Origin: Pseudarthrobacter siccitolerans | GTDB taxonomy: Bacteria; Actinomycetota; Actinomycetes; Actinomycetales; Micrococcaceae | Assembly: GCF_001046895.1 (NCBI RefSeq) | Contig: NZ_CAQI01000036.1 | Location: 1-64,000 of the forward strand | Direction: 5' to 3' | Length of the DNA: 64,000 nucleotides | Program-made: the position numbers and the translations under genes | Notes under the pieces: generated by a model | The model's database searches: none | Told to the model about the DNA's origin: nothing | The model's input: only the letters and a program-made list of their open reading frames with translations | Shown: positions 1 to 9,416 of the stretch, piece after piece | Position numbering within the stretch: position 1 is the stretch's first letter | Layout: the number at the start of each line of letters is the position of its first letter

Positions 1-257
1 CCTTCAAGGGCCTCACGGACGCGCTGCTGCAATGGCAGACGAAGCGGTTCCAGGAGCTCGAGGTGCGCCGCACCGCCGGGACAGTCTGGGTGGAGCCCGT
101 CACGGTCGTCGAGATCGCGATCGACGGGGTGCAGCAGTCCCCGCGCTACCCGGGCGGAATCGCGCTTCGCTTCGCGCGCGTCAAGCGCTACCGCGACGAC
201 AAAACAGCGGCGGAAGCGGACACTATCCAGACGCTGCGCGGGCTGCTCCGCTCCTAG
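1..257 (+). CDS. ATP-dependent DNA ligase, C-terminal fragment (cut by window edge)
   Basis: The open frame begins at base 3 and stops at TAG 255-257, so only the last 84 residues are present. They carry [12 protein letters not shown], then [25 protein letters not shown] sequence ending in a [13 protein letters not shown] helix. This is the C-terminal OB-fold end of ATP-dependent (LigB/LigC/LigD-like) DNA ligases, where the basic RFARVKRYR segment corresponds to ligase motif VI. Family knowledge: these seal nicked DNA using ATP, in addition to the essential NAD-dependent LigA. The catalytic lysine domain lies outside the window, so the subfamily cannot be fixed. The 120 bases that follow (258-377) hold no gene. 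Confidence 0.85.
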   Translation, partial: FKGLTDALLQWQTKRFQELEVRRTAGTVWVEPVTVVEIAIDGVQQSPRYPGGIALRFARVKRYRDDKTAAEADTIQTLRGLLRS

Positions 258-377
258 CCGGCCGGGCTGTTGTCTCAGCTGCGGCGCGGGCGTACCGTGG
301 CGCTTAGGTCCGTCCGGCGCTTCCGTGCGGGAACGCCTGAATGCGCGACGGCGGGGTGGAATCCGAGAGGAGGCCAG

Positions 378-2012
378 GTGACAGCAGAAACGGGCCTGGA
401 CCAGGGCCGGTCAGCCTTCCGCGAGCACCGCTGGACCGATGCCTTCGAAAACTTCCGGGACGCCGACCAGCGCGGGGGCTTGCCGGCTGCGGACCTCGAA
501 CGGCTGGCCACGGCGGAGATCCTGACCGGCAACGCTGCCACCGGCCTTGAATCACTCACCCGCGCCCACGAGGAATACTTGGTGATGGGCGATATCCCCG
601 GTGCTGCCCGGTGCGCTGCCTGGATGGCCCTGCACTTGACGCACCTGGGGGAGGGGGCCCGCGCCGGAGGGTGGCTGGCACGCGGCCAAAGGCTGGTGGA
701 TGAACTCGCGGAACCGGACGCGGTGCAGGGTTTCCTGCTGATCCCGCAGTGCCTCGGGATGCTATACGGCGGCGACCCGGCCGGAGCGCTCAAGCTGTTT
801 TCCGAGGCTGGGGAGATCGGCCAACGGTTCCAGGACAGGGACCTGTCCGCGCTCGCGCTGCTCGGCACCGGCCAGGCCACCTTGGAACTGGGCCGCCCCG
901 AGGAGGGCCTGCGGATCTTCGATGAAGTGATGGTGGCTGTCACGGCGGGGGAACTCTCAGCAGTGCCGTCAGGAATCGCTTACTGCGCCGTGATCGGAAA
1001 CTGCAACATTGCCTTCGACCTGGAGCGGGCCCTGCAGTGGACGGCCGCCCTCGACCGCTGGTGCCGGGACCGCCCTGACATGGTGGCCTTCAGCGGACAA
1101 TGCCAGGCCCACAGGGCCGAGCTCTTCCGGCTGCACGGGGCCTGGGCGGAAGCGCTCGAGGCAGCCGCCTCGGCCCAGGAGCGGTCCGGCCGGGGTGATC
1201 CCCAGGCGATGTACGGGGGCCATTACCAGCAGGGCGAAGTAGAGCGGCTCACCGGGAAACTGGAGCTGGCAGAGGCTTCTTTTGCCCGCGCGGCGCGCAG
1301 CGGCTACGAGCCACAGCCCGGACTTGCCCTCGTGTGCCTGGCTCGCGGTGATACGCAGCAGGCCCAAACGATGATCCGCCGGGCCGCAGGGCTGGCTGAC
1401 ATTGCTACCCGCCGGCATCTGCTGCCCGCGCTGGTGGACATCGAACTGGCAGTGCCTGACCTGCCCGCGGCGCGGCGGGGAGCCGAGGAACTGGCCGGTT
1501 TCGCACAGGAGTGCCCCTTGCCCCTCGTGCGGGCTGTCTCACACCAGGCTGACGGGGCGGTCCTGCTTGCGGAAGGGAAGCCTGGCGCCGCGTCGCAATC
1601 CCTCCGGCAGGCCTGGCACCTCTGGCTTGAACTTGGGGTGCCCTACGAGGCGGCCCGCTGCCGGGTCCTGATCGGGCGGGCCTGCCGGGACCTGGGCGAT
1701 GAAACGTCAGCCCGGATGGAGTTCGAAGCGGCGCACGCGGAATTCCTGGAGTTGGGGGCGGCTCCGGCCGCTGCCTGGGCGGCGTCACTCATGCCAAGGA
1801 ACGACGGCGGGACCACGGGGCCGCTGACCCCCAGGGAGGCGGAGGTGCTTCGGCTCGTGGCCTCCGGCCAGGGCAACCGGGCGATTGCGGCAGGCCTCTT
1901 CCTGAGCGAGAAAACCGTTGCCAGGCACATCAGCAACATCTTCCTGAAGCTGGGCCTCTCCTCCAGGGCCGCAGCCACCAGGTACGCCTTCGAGCACGGG
2001 CTCGCCGGCTGA
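378..2012 (+). CDS. LuxR-type HTH transcriptional regulator with a helical-repeat N-terminal region
   Basis: 544 residues. The last 63 residues (about 482-544) are a LuxR/GerE DNA-binding domain: [16 protein letters not shown], then [18 protein letters not shown]. Residues 1-470 are alanine- and leucine-rich helical repeats like tetratricopeptide arrays. No Walker A motif is visible, so this is not a full MalT/LAL protein. The GTG at 378 is chosen because GAGAGGAGG lies just upstream; the frame stays open further upstream to 270 but without a ribosome site. The gene stands alone, and no target can be inferred. Known members respond to unknown ligands or protein partners through the repeats. 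Confidence 0.8.
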   Translation: MTAETGLDQGRSAFREHRWTDAFENFRDADQRGGLPAADLERLATAEILTGNAATGLESLTRAHEEYLVMGDIPGAARCAAWMALHLTHLGEGARAGGWLARGQRLVDELAEPDAVQGFLLIPQCLGMLYGGDPAGALKLFSEAGEIGQRFQDRDLSALALLGTGQATLELGRPEEGLRIFDEVMVAVTAGELSAVPSGIAYCAVIGNCNIAFDLERALQWTAALDRWCRDRPDMVAFSGQCQAHRAELFRLHGAWAEALEAAASAQERSGRGDPQAMYGGHYQQGEVERLTGKLELAEASFARAARSGYEPQPGLALVCLARGDTQQAQTMIRRAAGLADIATRRHLLPALVDIELAVPDLPAARRGAEELAGFAQECPLPLVRAVSHQADGAVLLAEGKPGAASQSLRQAWHLWLELGVPYEAARCRVLIGRACRDLGDETSARMEFEAAHAEFLELGAAPAAAWAASLMPRNDGGTTGPLTPREAEVLRLVASGQGNRAIAAGLFLSEKTVARHISNIFLKLGLSSRAAATRYAFEHGLAG

Positions 2013-2094
2013 CCGGCCCTGCACAGAATTACCCATCCGGACCCGGCCGGAAATGTGCAGGATTTGCCCGACGCGCGCCGCCGGCCTCCGCCCA

Positions 2095-2109
2095 TAGCCT
2101 CAAAGCATG
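2095..2109 (+). promoter_or_regulatory. Leaderless promoter of the PQ-loop/flavoprotein operon
   Basis: TAGCCT (2095-2100), CAAAGC, then ATG 2107. Confidence 0.55.
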
Positions 2110-2454
2110 AACCTTCCAGTCCTCGCCGGCACACTTTCCACGGTGCTGTTCGCCGCAGGAATGCTGCCAATGCTGGTGAAAGCCGCACACACGCGGGACC
2201 TCGCTTCCTACAGCCTGGGGAACCTGGTCCTGAGCAACGTAGCCAACGCCGTGCACTGCGTTTACGTTTTCAACCTCCCGGCCGGGCCTATCTGGGTCCT
2301 CCACCTGGCCTACGTCATGGCGTCCGCGCTGATGCTGGCATGGTGGCTGCGCTACCGGGAAGCCGACAGCGGCGGCAGGGGCACGCGGGAAGCAGGACAC
2401 CAGGAACGCTCAGCAGCAGGCATCCACCCTAATGAAGCAGGAGCAAAGCCATGA
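2107..2454 (+). CDS. Small PQ-loop (SemiSWEET-like) membrane protein
   Basis: 115 residues with three predicted membrane helices (about 3-22, 38-58, 60-80) and a hydrophilic tail. Between helices 1 and 2 it has GMLPMLVKAAHTRDLASYS, which matches the PQ-loop pattern (proline, basic residue, then a polar S-x-G turn) except that the Gln is Met. One three-helix bundle is the size of bacterial SemiSWEET or related PQ-loop half-transporters, which act as dimers. The stop overlaps the ATG of the next gene (ATGA), so it is translationally coupled to the flavoprotein. TAGCCT ends exactly 6 bases before the ATG, pointing to a leaderless mRNA. The substrate is unknown. Confidence 0.6.
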   Translation: MNLPVLAGTLSTVLFAAGMLPMLVKAAHTRDLASYSLGNLVLSNVANAVHCVYVFNLPAGPIWVLHLAYVMASALMLAWWLRYREADSGGRGTREAGHQERSAAGIHPNEAGAKP

Positions 2455-3560
2455 ACAACAACAGCGTGACCGGCATGCTGGACACGATCATCATCGGCGG
2501 CGGCCAGGCAGGCCTCACCTTGGCCCATCACCTGAAGCGGCAACAACGGAACTTCCTCATCCTCGACGCAAACCCGCGCACCGGCGATGCATGGCGCCAG
2601 CGCTGGGACTCCCTCCGCCTGTTCACCCCCGCGAAGTACGACGGCCTGCCCGGCGAGCCGTTCCCGGCAGACGCGCTGTCCTTCCCCACCAAGGATGAGG
2701 TGGCCGGATACCTGGAGGGCTACGCCGAACGGAACGCCCTGCCCGTGCTGCACAGCACCCGGGTGGAACGCCTGTGGCGGGAAGGCGGCCACTTCGTCGC
2801 AGCGGCCAGCGACGGCCGCCGCTGGGAGGCACACAACGCCGTCGTTGCCACCGGCGTCAGCCAGGCTCCCGGGATTCCGGGCTTTGCAGCGGACCTGGCC
2901 CCCTCCACCACCCAGCTCCACTCGGCCGAATACCGGAATCCCGGCCAGCTGCAGGCCGGCCCGGTCCTGGTGGTGGGGCTGGGCAACTCGGGTGCGGAGA
3001 TCGCCCTCGAAGTGTCCCGGACGCATCCCACTACCGTGGCAGGGAAACCGGGCGGGGAACTGCCGGTGAAGCACGGCAGGACCGCCGCCCGCTTTGTGCT
3101 GCCGGTGGTGCGCTTCCTGGGCCTGCACGTCCTCAACCTCGGCACACCGGTGGGACGCAAAGCGGCACCCGCCTTCAAAGCACACGCAGCGCCCCTCATC
3201 AGGACCAAGACCAAGGACCTGGCCGCGGCCGGAGTGTCATTGGCGCCCCGGGTCACAGGCGTGGCAGACGGCAAACCCGTCCTGGCCGACGGAACCCGGG
3301 TGGACGCCAACAACGTGATCTGGTGCACCGGCTTCCGGGAAGACTTCAGCTGGATCGATCCGGAACTGCTCGACGGCGGGGCGCTGCCGCCACAGCACCG
3401 CGGCGTGGCGCTTGATACGCCGGGATTGTTCTTCCTGGGGCAGGAGTTTTTGTACGCCGCGGCGTCGGCAACGCTGCCCGGAGCGGGCCGCGACGCGCGG
3501 TACCTGGCAGGGAAAATACCCCAATTGGGTAGAATTGATGTTTTGCCTATGCGCCAGTGA
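2451..3560 (+). CDS. FAD/NAD(P)-dependent oxidoreductase (flavoprotein monooxygenase-like)
   Basis: 369 residues. An FAD-binding Rossmann motif IIIGGGQAG lies at residues 13-21 and a second NADPH-type motif VVGLGNSGAEIAL near 172-184. Residues 40-60 (GDAWRQRWDSLRLFTPAKYDGLPG) match the FMO/Baeyer-Villiger-like flavoproteins often annotated as CzcO or putative K+ transport flavoproteins. A late WCTGFREDFSW segment matches the family's conserved C-terminal ATGY-like motif. The enzyme should be cytosolic and use NADPH and FAD. An AGGAG site precedes the ATG, which overlaps the preceding stop. The reaction cannot be named; coupling to a PQ-loop protein suggests a shared small-molecule substrate. 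Confidence 0.8.
   Translation: MNNNSVTGMLDTIIIGGGQAGLTLAHHLKRQQRNFLILDANPRTGDAWRQRWDSLRLFTPAKYDGLPGEPFPADALSFPTKDEVAGYLEGYAERNALPVLHSTRVERLWREGGHFVAAASDGRRWEAHNAVVATGVSQAPGIPGFAADLAPSTTQLHSAEYRNPGQLQAGPVLVVGLGNSGAEIALEVSRTHPTTVAGKPGGELPVKHGRTAARFVLPVVRFLGLHVLNLGTPVGRKAAPAFKAHAAPLIRTKTKDLAAAGVSLAPRVTGVADGKPVLADGTRVDANNVIWCTGFREDFSWIDPELLDGGALPPQHRGVALDTPGLFFLGQEFLYAAASATLPGAGRDARYLAGKIPQLGRIDVLPMRQ
3520..3535 (+). promoter_or_regulatory. Candidate promoter and palindrome for the acyltransferase gene
   Basis: A perfect 10-base palindrome CCCAATTGGG (3520-3529) abuts TAGAAT (3530-3535), a good -10 hexamer. Both lie inside the 3-prime end of the flavoprotein gene. A start near 3542 would leave a leader of about 28 bases with GAGG ahead of the GTG at 3570. 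No convincing -35 is visible. The palindrome could be an operator, or chance. Confidence 0.35.
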
Positions 3561-3569
3561 GGTCTATTT

Positions 3570-5648
3570 GTGTCGGTAGCGAGAACAGAGACTGCAGCCA
3601 AACCGCTGCCCGGAGCCACCACCAAGGGCCGGAAACCAACCTTCCGGCCCGAGGTCCAGGGGCTCCGGGCGCTCGCCGTCCTCATGGTGGTTGCCTACCA
3701 CGTGTGGCTGGGCCGGGTATCCGGCGGCGTTGACATTTTCCTGCTGGTCTCTGCCTTCCTGCTCACACTCTCGTTCGTCCGGAAAGCCGAAGCGGGGCGC
3801 CCGTTCGGCCTCCTGGCGCACTGGCTGCACCTGTTCAAGCGGCTGCTGCCCGCCGCCGTCGTGGTGATCCTGGGCGTCCTCGCCGGCACATGGCTGATCC
3901 TGCCCCAAAGCCGCTGGCCGCAGGTGCTGGACCAGGCCTGGGCGTCGCTGCTGTACAGCCAAAACTGGCTGCTCGCCGACACCGCAGTTGACTACTACGC
4001 CCAGGACCACGCCGGGGCCAGCCCCCTCCAGCACTTCTGGTCGCTCTCCATCCAAGGCCAGGTGTTCATCCTCTGGCCGCTGGCCTTCGCCGGCGCCGCG
4101 GGCCTGCTGGCGCTCCTGCGCCGGGTACCTGCCTGCGCCGGCGTGACCTACCGCGGCCTGCTGGCCGTGGTCTTCGGCGGCATCTTCGCCTGGTCGCTGG
4201 CCTATTCGGTGGAGCAGACCGCCACCAACCAGGCGTACGCCTACTTCGACACCCGCACCCGTCTCTGGGAGTTCGCCCTGGGGTCCCTGCTGGCCCTCGC
4301 GCTGCCCTACCTCAAACCCGCGCGGGCCCTGCGGGTAGTGCTGGGCTGGGCCGGGCTGGCGGCCATGGTCTCATGCGGCCTGCTGCTGACCGTGGACCGC
4401 TCCTTCCCCGGATACATCGCGCTGTGGCCCACGCTGGCCGGCGCCGCCATCATCACCGCCGGGCAGACCGGCAGCCGCTTCGGCGTGGACAGGATCCTCA
4501 GCAGCAGGCCGCTGGTGGCACTGGGCGACAACTCCTACGCCCTGTACCTGTGGCACTGGCCCGTCCTTGTCCTGGCGCTCGCCGCCACCGGCGTGGAGGC
4601 ACCCAACCTGATCCAGGGCCTGGCCATCGTCGGGGCCTCCGTGGTCCTGGCCGTCCTCACCACCCGCTTCGTGGAAAAGCCGCTGCGGGACTGGCACTGG
4701 CCCAAACTGCGGGCCTGGCGCACCGCCGTCGTGATTGTTGCCTGCGGTGCCCTGCTGGCAGGCCCCGTGGCCATTTGGCAGACCACGCTCACCGCTGAGG
4801 AAAGCGCGACGGCGGCACAGCCGCGCGAGCTCACGCCCGGGGCCGCGGCGCTCAGCCCCGGGAACGCCGCCATACCCGCCCCTGACGCCAGGATCATTCC
4901 GGGCCCCGCCGCCCTGGACAACGACTGGGCCGGCATCCAGAACCCGTGCGTCGGTGCCAACGCCACCAGCAACCCCATCCTTGAAGGCTGCCGGCAGGCA
5001 GTGCCCGAAGGGGAGGTCACCAAGCGCATTGTGGTCCTGGGCGACTCGCACTCGCAGCAGTACCTGGGTGCGCTTGCGCCCATCGCGGCCGAGCGCGGGT
5101 GGGAACTGGTGACTCTGCTGATGCCGGCCTGCCGCTTCGGTGCCGAATCGGAGACCCGTAATGCCGAGTGCAACGCTTACAACCAGGCCAGCGCCGCCTA
5201 CGTCCTGGAACACCGGCCGGACGCAGTGTTCACCGTGGCATCGCTGACCCATGAAGAAGCGCCGTTCGAGACCGAAGTGCCGGGCTACCTGGACGGGGTC
5301 CGGCCATTCGCGGACGCGGGCATCGAGATCGTAGGGATCAGGGACAACCCGCGGTTCACTTTCAACATGCCAGAGTGCGTCCAGCGCAACGGCGCAGACG
5401 CTCCCGAATGCAACCCGTCCCTGAGCGAGTCGCTCGTGGAGCCTTCACCCCTGGAAAGCTACCGGGGCAAAGTCGAGGGGCTCCACCTGATGGACCTGAG
5501 CGACTTCATCTGCGCCCGCGGCATCTGCCCCGGCGTGGTGGGAAACGTGTACGTCTATAAGGATGACAACCACCTCACCCGGACCTATGTGGAGACCATG
5601 ATCCCCATGTTCGAGCAGCGCCTCCTCACCGCCACAAGCTGGAACTAA
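3570..5648 (+). CDS. Membrane O-acyltransferase fused to an SGNH hydrolase domain (OafA/YrhL-type)
   Basis: 692 residues. Residues about 26-400 form the acyltransferase-3 domain: FRPEVQGLRALAVLMVVAYH at the start, then roughly ten hydrophobic helices including DNSYALYLWHWPV. After a low-complexity Pro/Ala linker (about 410-450), a periplasm-type SGNH domain follows with VVLGDSHS (catalytic Ser493) and a C-terminal DDNHLT (Asp666, His668). The family moves acyl (usually acetyl) groups across the membrane onto cell-wall or exopolysaccharide sugars. The start is GTG with GAGG overlapping the previous stop region, so read-through from the flavoprotein gene is possible. The acceptor glycan is unknown. 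Confidence 0.85.
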   Translation: MSVARTETAAKPLPGATTKGRKPTFRPEVQGLRALAVLMVVAYHVWLGRVSGGVDIFLLVSAFLLTLSFVRKAEAGRPFGLLAHWLHLFKRLLPAAVVVILGVLAGTWLILPQSRWPQVLDQAWASLLYSQNWLLADTAVDYYAQDHAGASPLQHFWSLSIQGQVFILWPLAFAGAAGLLALLRRVPACAGVTYRGLLAVVFGGIFAWSLAYSVEQTATNQAYAYFDTRTRLWEFALGSLLALALPYLKPARALRVVLGWAGLAAMVSCGLLLTVDRSFPGYIALWPTLAGAAIITAGQTGSRFGVDRILSSRPLVALGDNSYALYLWHWPVLVLALAATGVEAPNLIQGLAIVGASVVLAVLTTRFVEKPLRDWHWPKLRAWRTAVVIVACGALLAGPVAIWQTTLTAEESATAAQPRELTPGAAALSPGNAAIPAPDARIIPGPAALDNDWAGIQNPCVGANATSNPILEGCRQAVPEGEVTKRIVVLGDSHSQQYLGALAPIAAERGWELVTLLMPACRFGAESETRNAECNAYNQASAAYVLEHRPDAVFTVASLTHEEAPFETEVPGYLDGVRPFADAGIEIVGIRDNPRFTFNMPECVQRNGADAPECNPSLSESLVEPSPLESYRGKVEGLHLMDLSDFICARGICPGVVGNVYVYKDDNHLTRTYVETMIPMFEQRLLTATSWN

Positions 5649-7421
<1,773 letters not shown>

Positions 7422-7427
7422 TCATTT

Positions 7428-7459
7428 AGAAGGGATGGGCACTACTGCCCATCCCTTCT
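7428..7459 (+). terminator. Rho-independent terminator of guaB
   Basis: Perfect 13-bp stem (7428-7440 with 7447-7459), 6-base loop ACTACT, followed by TT and a short T-rich run. It starts 7 bases after the guaB stop. Confidence 0.85.
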
Positions 7460-7513
7460 TTCTGGGCCATAAAGTACATTCGATGGATATACATCCGGCA
7501 ATTGGGGGACGGT

Positions 7514-8869
7514 TTGAGCGGCGGATTTCACGGAGCCGATGTTGAGCAGCTGCGTCAGCTCGCATCCACGATGCGTGCGGCCGGCCGGAAGCTGGAGGGG
7601 CAACGCCTGGCCCTGAACGCAGGCGTGGCGGGCACGCCCTGGCCGGGACCGGACGCGGAGGCCTTCCGCCAAGAATGGCGTACCGGCCACAGCCGCTCAC
7701 TCGGCGCGGCCGTCATACTCCTGCAGCAGGCCGCGGAGGACCTGCTGCGGCAGGCCGATGAACAGCAATCGGCAAGTGCTGCAGGAGGTGGTTCGGCAAT
7801 GCCGTTCCTGCCTGGCGTCGAACGGTTACCGGAGCCCCGGCCGGAGGACCTGGAGGGTAAGTCCGCGGCCGAGGTCAGAACCTGGTGGCTCGGGCTGTCC
7901 AGCGGCCAGCAGCAGGCCTTTATCCGGGACCACCCGCAGCTGGCGGGAAACACCAATGGAATCCCGTTTAATGCACGAATCGAGGCCAACCGGCACAATG
8001 CGCAGGACCGGATTGACTGGCTAAAGAACAACGATCCCGAGCCCAGGCTGAATCCCTGGATTCTTGACTCAAGCTATCCTGCGCGCTTCGCCGCCGAACA
8101 CGACGCATGGCAAAAAAGGCAGGATGGACTCAAATACCTTGAGAAAGTCGTTGAAGGGAAGATCCGGCTTGCAGCCTATGACCCTGCGGCGAAGTCCATC
8201 GTGGAGATGCTCGGCACGTATGACCAGAACACGACGTCCGTCATCACCTACGTACCCGGTACCACCACCAACGAGGCGTCGTTCTATGGCGGCGGTCCGC
8301 AAGAGATGGCCGGGCGCCTGGTCGCGTCGGACGAAACAGGTGGAACCGCGGCGTTTGTGTACAAGGGATCGGAGTTTCCCGACGGTGACCCCGTTGAGGC
8401 ATTCTTGGTCGAGGCCAAGAGCGATGAGTTTGTCGCCGGTTCAGCACCTGTCCTTAAGGCCTTCCAGGACGCCGTGGACCTTGAGCGGCCCGACGATGCC
8501 CAGTCGGTGGGCGTAGGCCACAGCTGGGGAGTCCGGAACCTTACGGGAGCGGAGCTTGAGGGAGCCCATTTCGATAAGCTCCTTGCCCTGTCAGGCGCGG
8601 CAATGCCTCCTGGCTGGGTGCCCGATCCGCAGACGGCCTATTCCAGCTACACCTACCCGGACATCCTGCTCACCGCCGAAGCGAATGGGGTCGTTGGGGA
8701 GAACTACCCAATGAAGGAGCCTGCATTTGAAAAGCACGTTTACGAGCCGCCAGGGGGCTTCGTCTGGACAGAGTTCTACAGCATCGACAACCACAGCCTC
8801 ATCGCCACCACGGATCCCAGGAACGAGAAGCCTCTCGAAGACATCCGCGAGGAAATCCTTGGGCGGTAA
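7514..8869 (+). CDS. WXG100-like protein with C-terminal alpha/beta hydrolase (DUF1023-type) domain
   Basis: 451 residues. Residues about 5-85 resemble the WXG100/ESAT-6-like helical hairpin: GADVEQLRQLAS, a central WPGPDAEAFRQEW (W-x-G) and a long amphipathic helix. The C-terminal half has a serine-hydrolase elbow GVGHSWG (Ser337) and a late DNHS His427, as in the DUF1023 alpha/beta hydrolases of actinobacteria. Such proteins are typically exported by type VII secretion and include candidate toxins or lipases. The TTG at 7514 is chosen for GGGGGAC just upstream; TTG 7502 is an alternative. It overlaps the next lipoprotein gene by 11 bases. Base composition looks less GC-rich than its neighbours. 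Substrate unknown. Confidence 0.65.
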   Translation: MSGGFHGADVEQLRQLASTMRAAGRKLEGQRLALNAGVAGTPWPGPDAEAFRQEWRTGHSRSLGAAVILLQQAAEDLLRQADEQQSASAAGGGSAMPFLPGVERLPEPRPEDLEGKSAAEVRTWWLGLSSGQQQAFIRDHPQLAGNTNGIPFNARIEANRHNAQDRIDWLKNNDPEPRLNPWILDSSYPARFAAEHDAWQKRQDGLKYLEKVVEGKIRLAAYDPAAKSIVEMLGTYDQNTTSVITYVPGTTTNEASFYGGGPQEMAGRLVASDETGGTAAFVYKGSEFPDGDPVEAFLVEAKSDEFVAGSAPVLKAFQDAVDLERPDDAQSVGVGHSWGVRNLTGAELEGAHFDKLLALSGAAMPPGWVPDPQTAYSSYTYPDILLTAEANGVVGENYPMKEPAFEKHVYEPPGGFVWTEFYSIDNHSLIATTDPRNEKPLEDIREEILGR

Positions 8870-9377
8870 CTCGGCAGGGCGGCGATGGCGGACAGCCTGG
8901 CGGACGGCCGGGGCAATAACGTTCACTGTAGTAGTGGCCTCATGCGGGCAGATTGGAAATGGAAGAGACATGGACCTCAGCCTCGAATCAGCCAAATCAA
9001 GCGTCATGTCGGCAGAGCAGGAAATAGTGGCGCTGCTGCCGCCCGACGCGGTGCTATCGACGTTCGCCCACGATACGTCAAGCCTCATGAGCTGCGATGG
9101 AGACCGCAAGAAATGGGTGGGAGATGCCGTGGCGGATCTCATGCCTGGAGTGGACCGCGACGCCTTCCTCGACAAAGTGGCTGCTGAAATCGGCAACCGT
9201 TCCGGGTGGAAAGTATCAGAGGACAAAACCTTGGACGGGGACCGGTCGCTCGGGCTTCTGCACGAGGATGGGACCCATCTCATGGTTGCCTTCCAGGAGG
9301 CCCCGGAATCGCTACGGATCGCCGGCTACAGCGGCTGCTTTAACTTCCCGGAGTACGAGTATGGCGAGGAGTACTGA
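8859..9377 (+). CDS. Small lipoprotein, unknown function, coupled to the WXG100/DUF1023 gene
   Basis: 172 residues from TTG 8859, preceded by GAGGAA and overlapping the upstream gene. An arginine-rich start is followed by a hydrophobic stretch and lipobox VVAS-Cys29, so it should be lipid-anchored outside the membrane. The mature part is acidic, with SLMSCDGDRKKWVGD and GWKVSEDKTLDGDRS segments; no family was recognised. The frame is open further upstream, but that part lies wholly within the hydrolase gene. The tight overlap suggests the two products work together: an immunity or chaperone lipoprotein is possible but unproven. Confidence 0.6.
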   Translation: MGGNSAGRRWRTAWRTAGAITFTVVVASCGQIGNGRDMDLSLESAKSSVMSAEQEIVALLPPDAVLSTFAHDTSSLMSCDGDRKKWVGDAVADLMPGVDRDAFLDKVAAEIGNRSGWKVSEDKTLDGDRSLGLLHEDGTHLMVAFQEAPESLRIAGYSGCFNFPEYEYGEEY

Positions 9378-9401
9378 CACCGCCCTGCCCGGGAGCGGCA
9401 C

Positions 9402-9416
9402 TAGGCTGAGTCCATG
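9402..9416 (+). promoter_or_regulatory. Leaderless promoter: TAGGCT six bases before the ATG at 9414
   Basis: TAGGCT (9402-9407), then GAGTCC, then ATG. No upstream purine-rich ribosome site fits this ATG. Transcription should start at or next to the A of the start codon. Confidence 0.6.
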
